This document shows positions 14,540 through 15,155 of a DNA stretch of 15,155 bases, in pieces. A model generated the notes under the pieces. That model did not search any database. It was not told the DNA's origin and worked only from the letters and a program-made list of their open reading frames with translations. The position numbers and the translations under genes were made by a program. This DNA comes from Caryophanales bacterium UBA7476 (GTDB lineage Bacteria > Bacillota_I > Bacilli_A > RF39 > UBA660). The stretch spans positions 12,841-27,995 of the forward strand of contig DLOU01000005.1 of the NCBI GenBank assembly GCA_002477275.1, read 5' to 3'. Numbering within the stretch: position 1 is the first letter of the stretch; each line of letters starts with the position of its first letter.

Positions 14540-15155
14540 TTTCAGGCAGACAGTAGCGGGTTGTTTTCCCTCTTCCTGTCTGAACAATTTGCCCGCTTCT
14601 CACCATTTGTTTTAGCAATCTTCCGCATGTTGTTTGGCTCATGCCCAGAAGTAATTCAATCTCTTTCCTTGTGACAAAGCCCTGTCTCTTTGCCAGCGCA
14701 ATTATTTTTTCTTCTTCCGTGCTGCTTTCATAATTCGTGTTTTCCGGTTCTTCCTGTTCCGGCTTGGCGTTCAGGTTGGGAAGAATGATCTTAAATGCGT
14801 TGTCGGACGTTTCGATCTGCGGCGTCATCCCGGTCCCTTCGTAGGCATTCATGATTTTCAGGATTCCGGTACCATAGGCTTCAATCAGCTCCAGACGGTA
14901 AAATATATTTGCCAGTTTTGCGTTCCGACAGACGGAAATTCCCATCATCACGTCCTTTAAGGTCACGCCGCTTTCCAAGCCGCCCATAGAGGTAAACTCG
15001 ATCCTGTCTGTATAAATGCTGATAAAGGTACTGGCCCGGAAGGAATATTCACGGTGGACCAGAAGGTTCAGAAGGGCCTCTCTGACCGCCACCTCCGGGT
15101 AGTCCCGTCTGTCAATCCGGCGCAGCTTTTCAAAAGACGAATGGGTCTGATTGCG
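14526..15155 (-). CDS. ATP-binding/winged-helix transcriptional regulator-like protein (AlbA_2 / HATPase_c_4 family), 5' end missing
   Basis: The frame is open to the right edge, so the N-terminus lies outside; 209 residues are visible. They begin RNQTHSSFEKLRRIDRRDYP and then VAVREALLNLLVHREYSF, the E-x-x-x-N ATP-binding box typical of RecG-like HATPase_c_4 proteins. A beta-rich region (ISIYTDRIEFTSMGGL) and ELIEAYGTGI follow, also typical. An acidic linker leads to a C-terminal winged helix (FVTRKEIELLLGMSQTTCGR) that would bind DNA. A GTG at 15092 is not the true start, since family sequence continues upstream of it. GC is about double that of the main operon (33 of 60 at 14821-14880) and codons such as CTG, CGG and GGC are common. 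Such genes are frequent in genomic islands of gut Clostridia. The precise role is unknown. Confidence 0.85.
   Translation of the reverse strand, partial: RNQTHSSFEKLRRIDRRDYPEVAVREALLNLLVHREYSFRASTFISIYTDRIEFTSMGGLESGVTLKDVMMGISVCRNAKLANIFYRLELIEAYGTGILKIMNAYEGTGMTPQIETSDNAFKIILPNLNAKPEQEEPENTNYESSTEEEKIIALAKRQGFVTRKEIELLLGMSQTTCGRLLKQMVRSGQIVQTGRGKTTRYCLPENGAQ

Noticed and set aside
14474..14674. Plus-strand frame of 66 codons
   Set aside because: Antisense to the ATP-binding gene and the 62-codon gene, both better supported.
1..15155. CRISPR array, tRNA genes or insertion-sequence ends
   Set aside because: No regularly spaced repeats, tRNA cloverleaf or transposase gene could be seen anywhere in the window.

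Overview
The window is about 15 kb of a very AT-rich Firmicute chromosome. A hand count of one interior 60-base stretch gives 15 G+C. Every gene I accept lies on the minus strand, so the biological order runs from the right end to the left. TGA is used as a stop (tadA, ricT, mfd) and TGG encodes Trp, so the code is the standard bacterial one. spoVT and bofA point to an endospore former. A short, Alu-less SRP RNA and sites matching the Noc and ParB consensus are more typical of Bacilli and Erysipelotrichia-like lineages than of classical Clostridium. The species cannot be named from this sequence alone.

Layout in order of transcription. (1) 15155-14219: a higher-GC block holding the 3' part of an ATP-binding/winged-helix (AlbA_2/HATPase_c_4 type) gene and a small overlapping unknown gene. 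Next come a promoter with a palindromic operator and a reading frame that dies after 16 codons. This looks like imported or rearranged DNA, or an assembly join. (2) 14160-13962: AT-rich intergenic DNA with a perfect parS-like palindrome and a perfect Noc-binding-site-like palindrome. (3) 13961-13881: a 74-nt SRP RNA with its own promoter and U-tract, directly followed by the RBS of tadA. (4) 13870-3542: a tightly packed housekeeping run, tadA-dnaX-ybaB-recR-bofA-holB-ricT-trmN6-rsmI-pth-mfd, with many short gaps and TAATG overlaps. (5) 3490-2843: an unrecognised cytoplasmic protein ending in a terminator. (6) 2691-2164: spoVT. (7) 2174-389: a promoter, a T-box leader with a probable AUG specifier, metG and a terminator. 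(8) 282-127: a small membrane protein missed by length cut-offs. (9) 105-1: the start of tatD.

The genes cover clamp loading (DnaX, HolB), recombination and transcription-coupled repair (RecR, YbaB, Mfd), and tRNA/rRNA maturation and aminoacylation (TadA, TrmN6, RsmI, Pth, MetG). They also include RNA-decay specificity (RicT), protein targeting (SRP RNA) and sporulation control (BofA, SpoVT). The order resembles the oriC-proximal dnaX and rsmI-abrB-metS-tatD regions of Bacillus, with a pth-mfd-spoVT block joined in. The ParB and Noc sites fit an origin-proximal position. Several start codons sit downstream of the longest reading frame because the Shine-Dalgarno sequence lies inside the longer frame (metG, trmN6, holB, tadA and the unknown gene).
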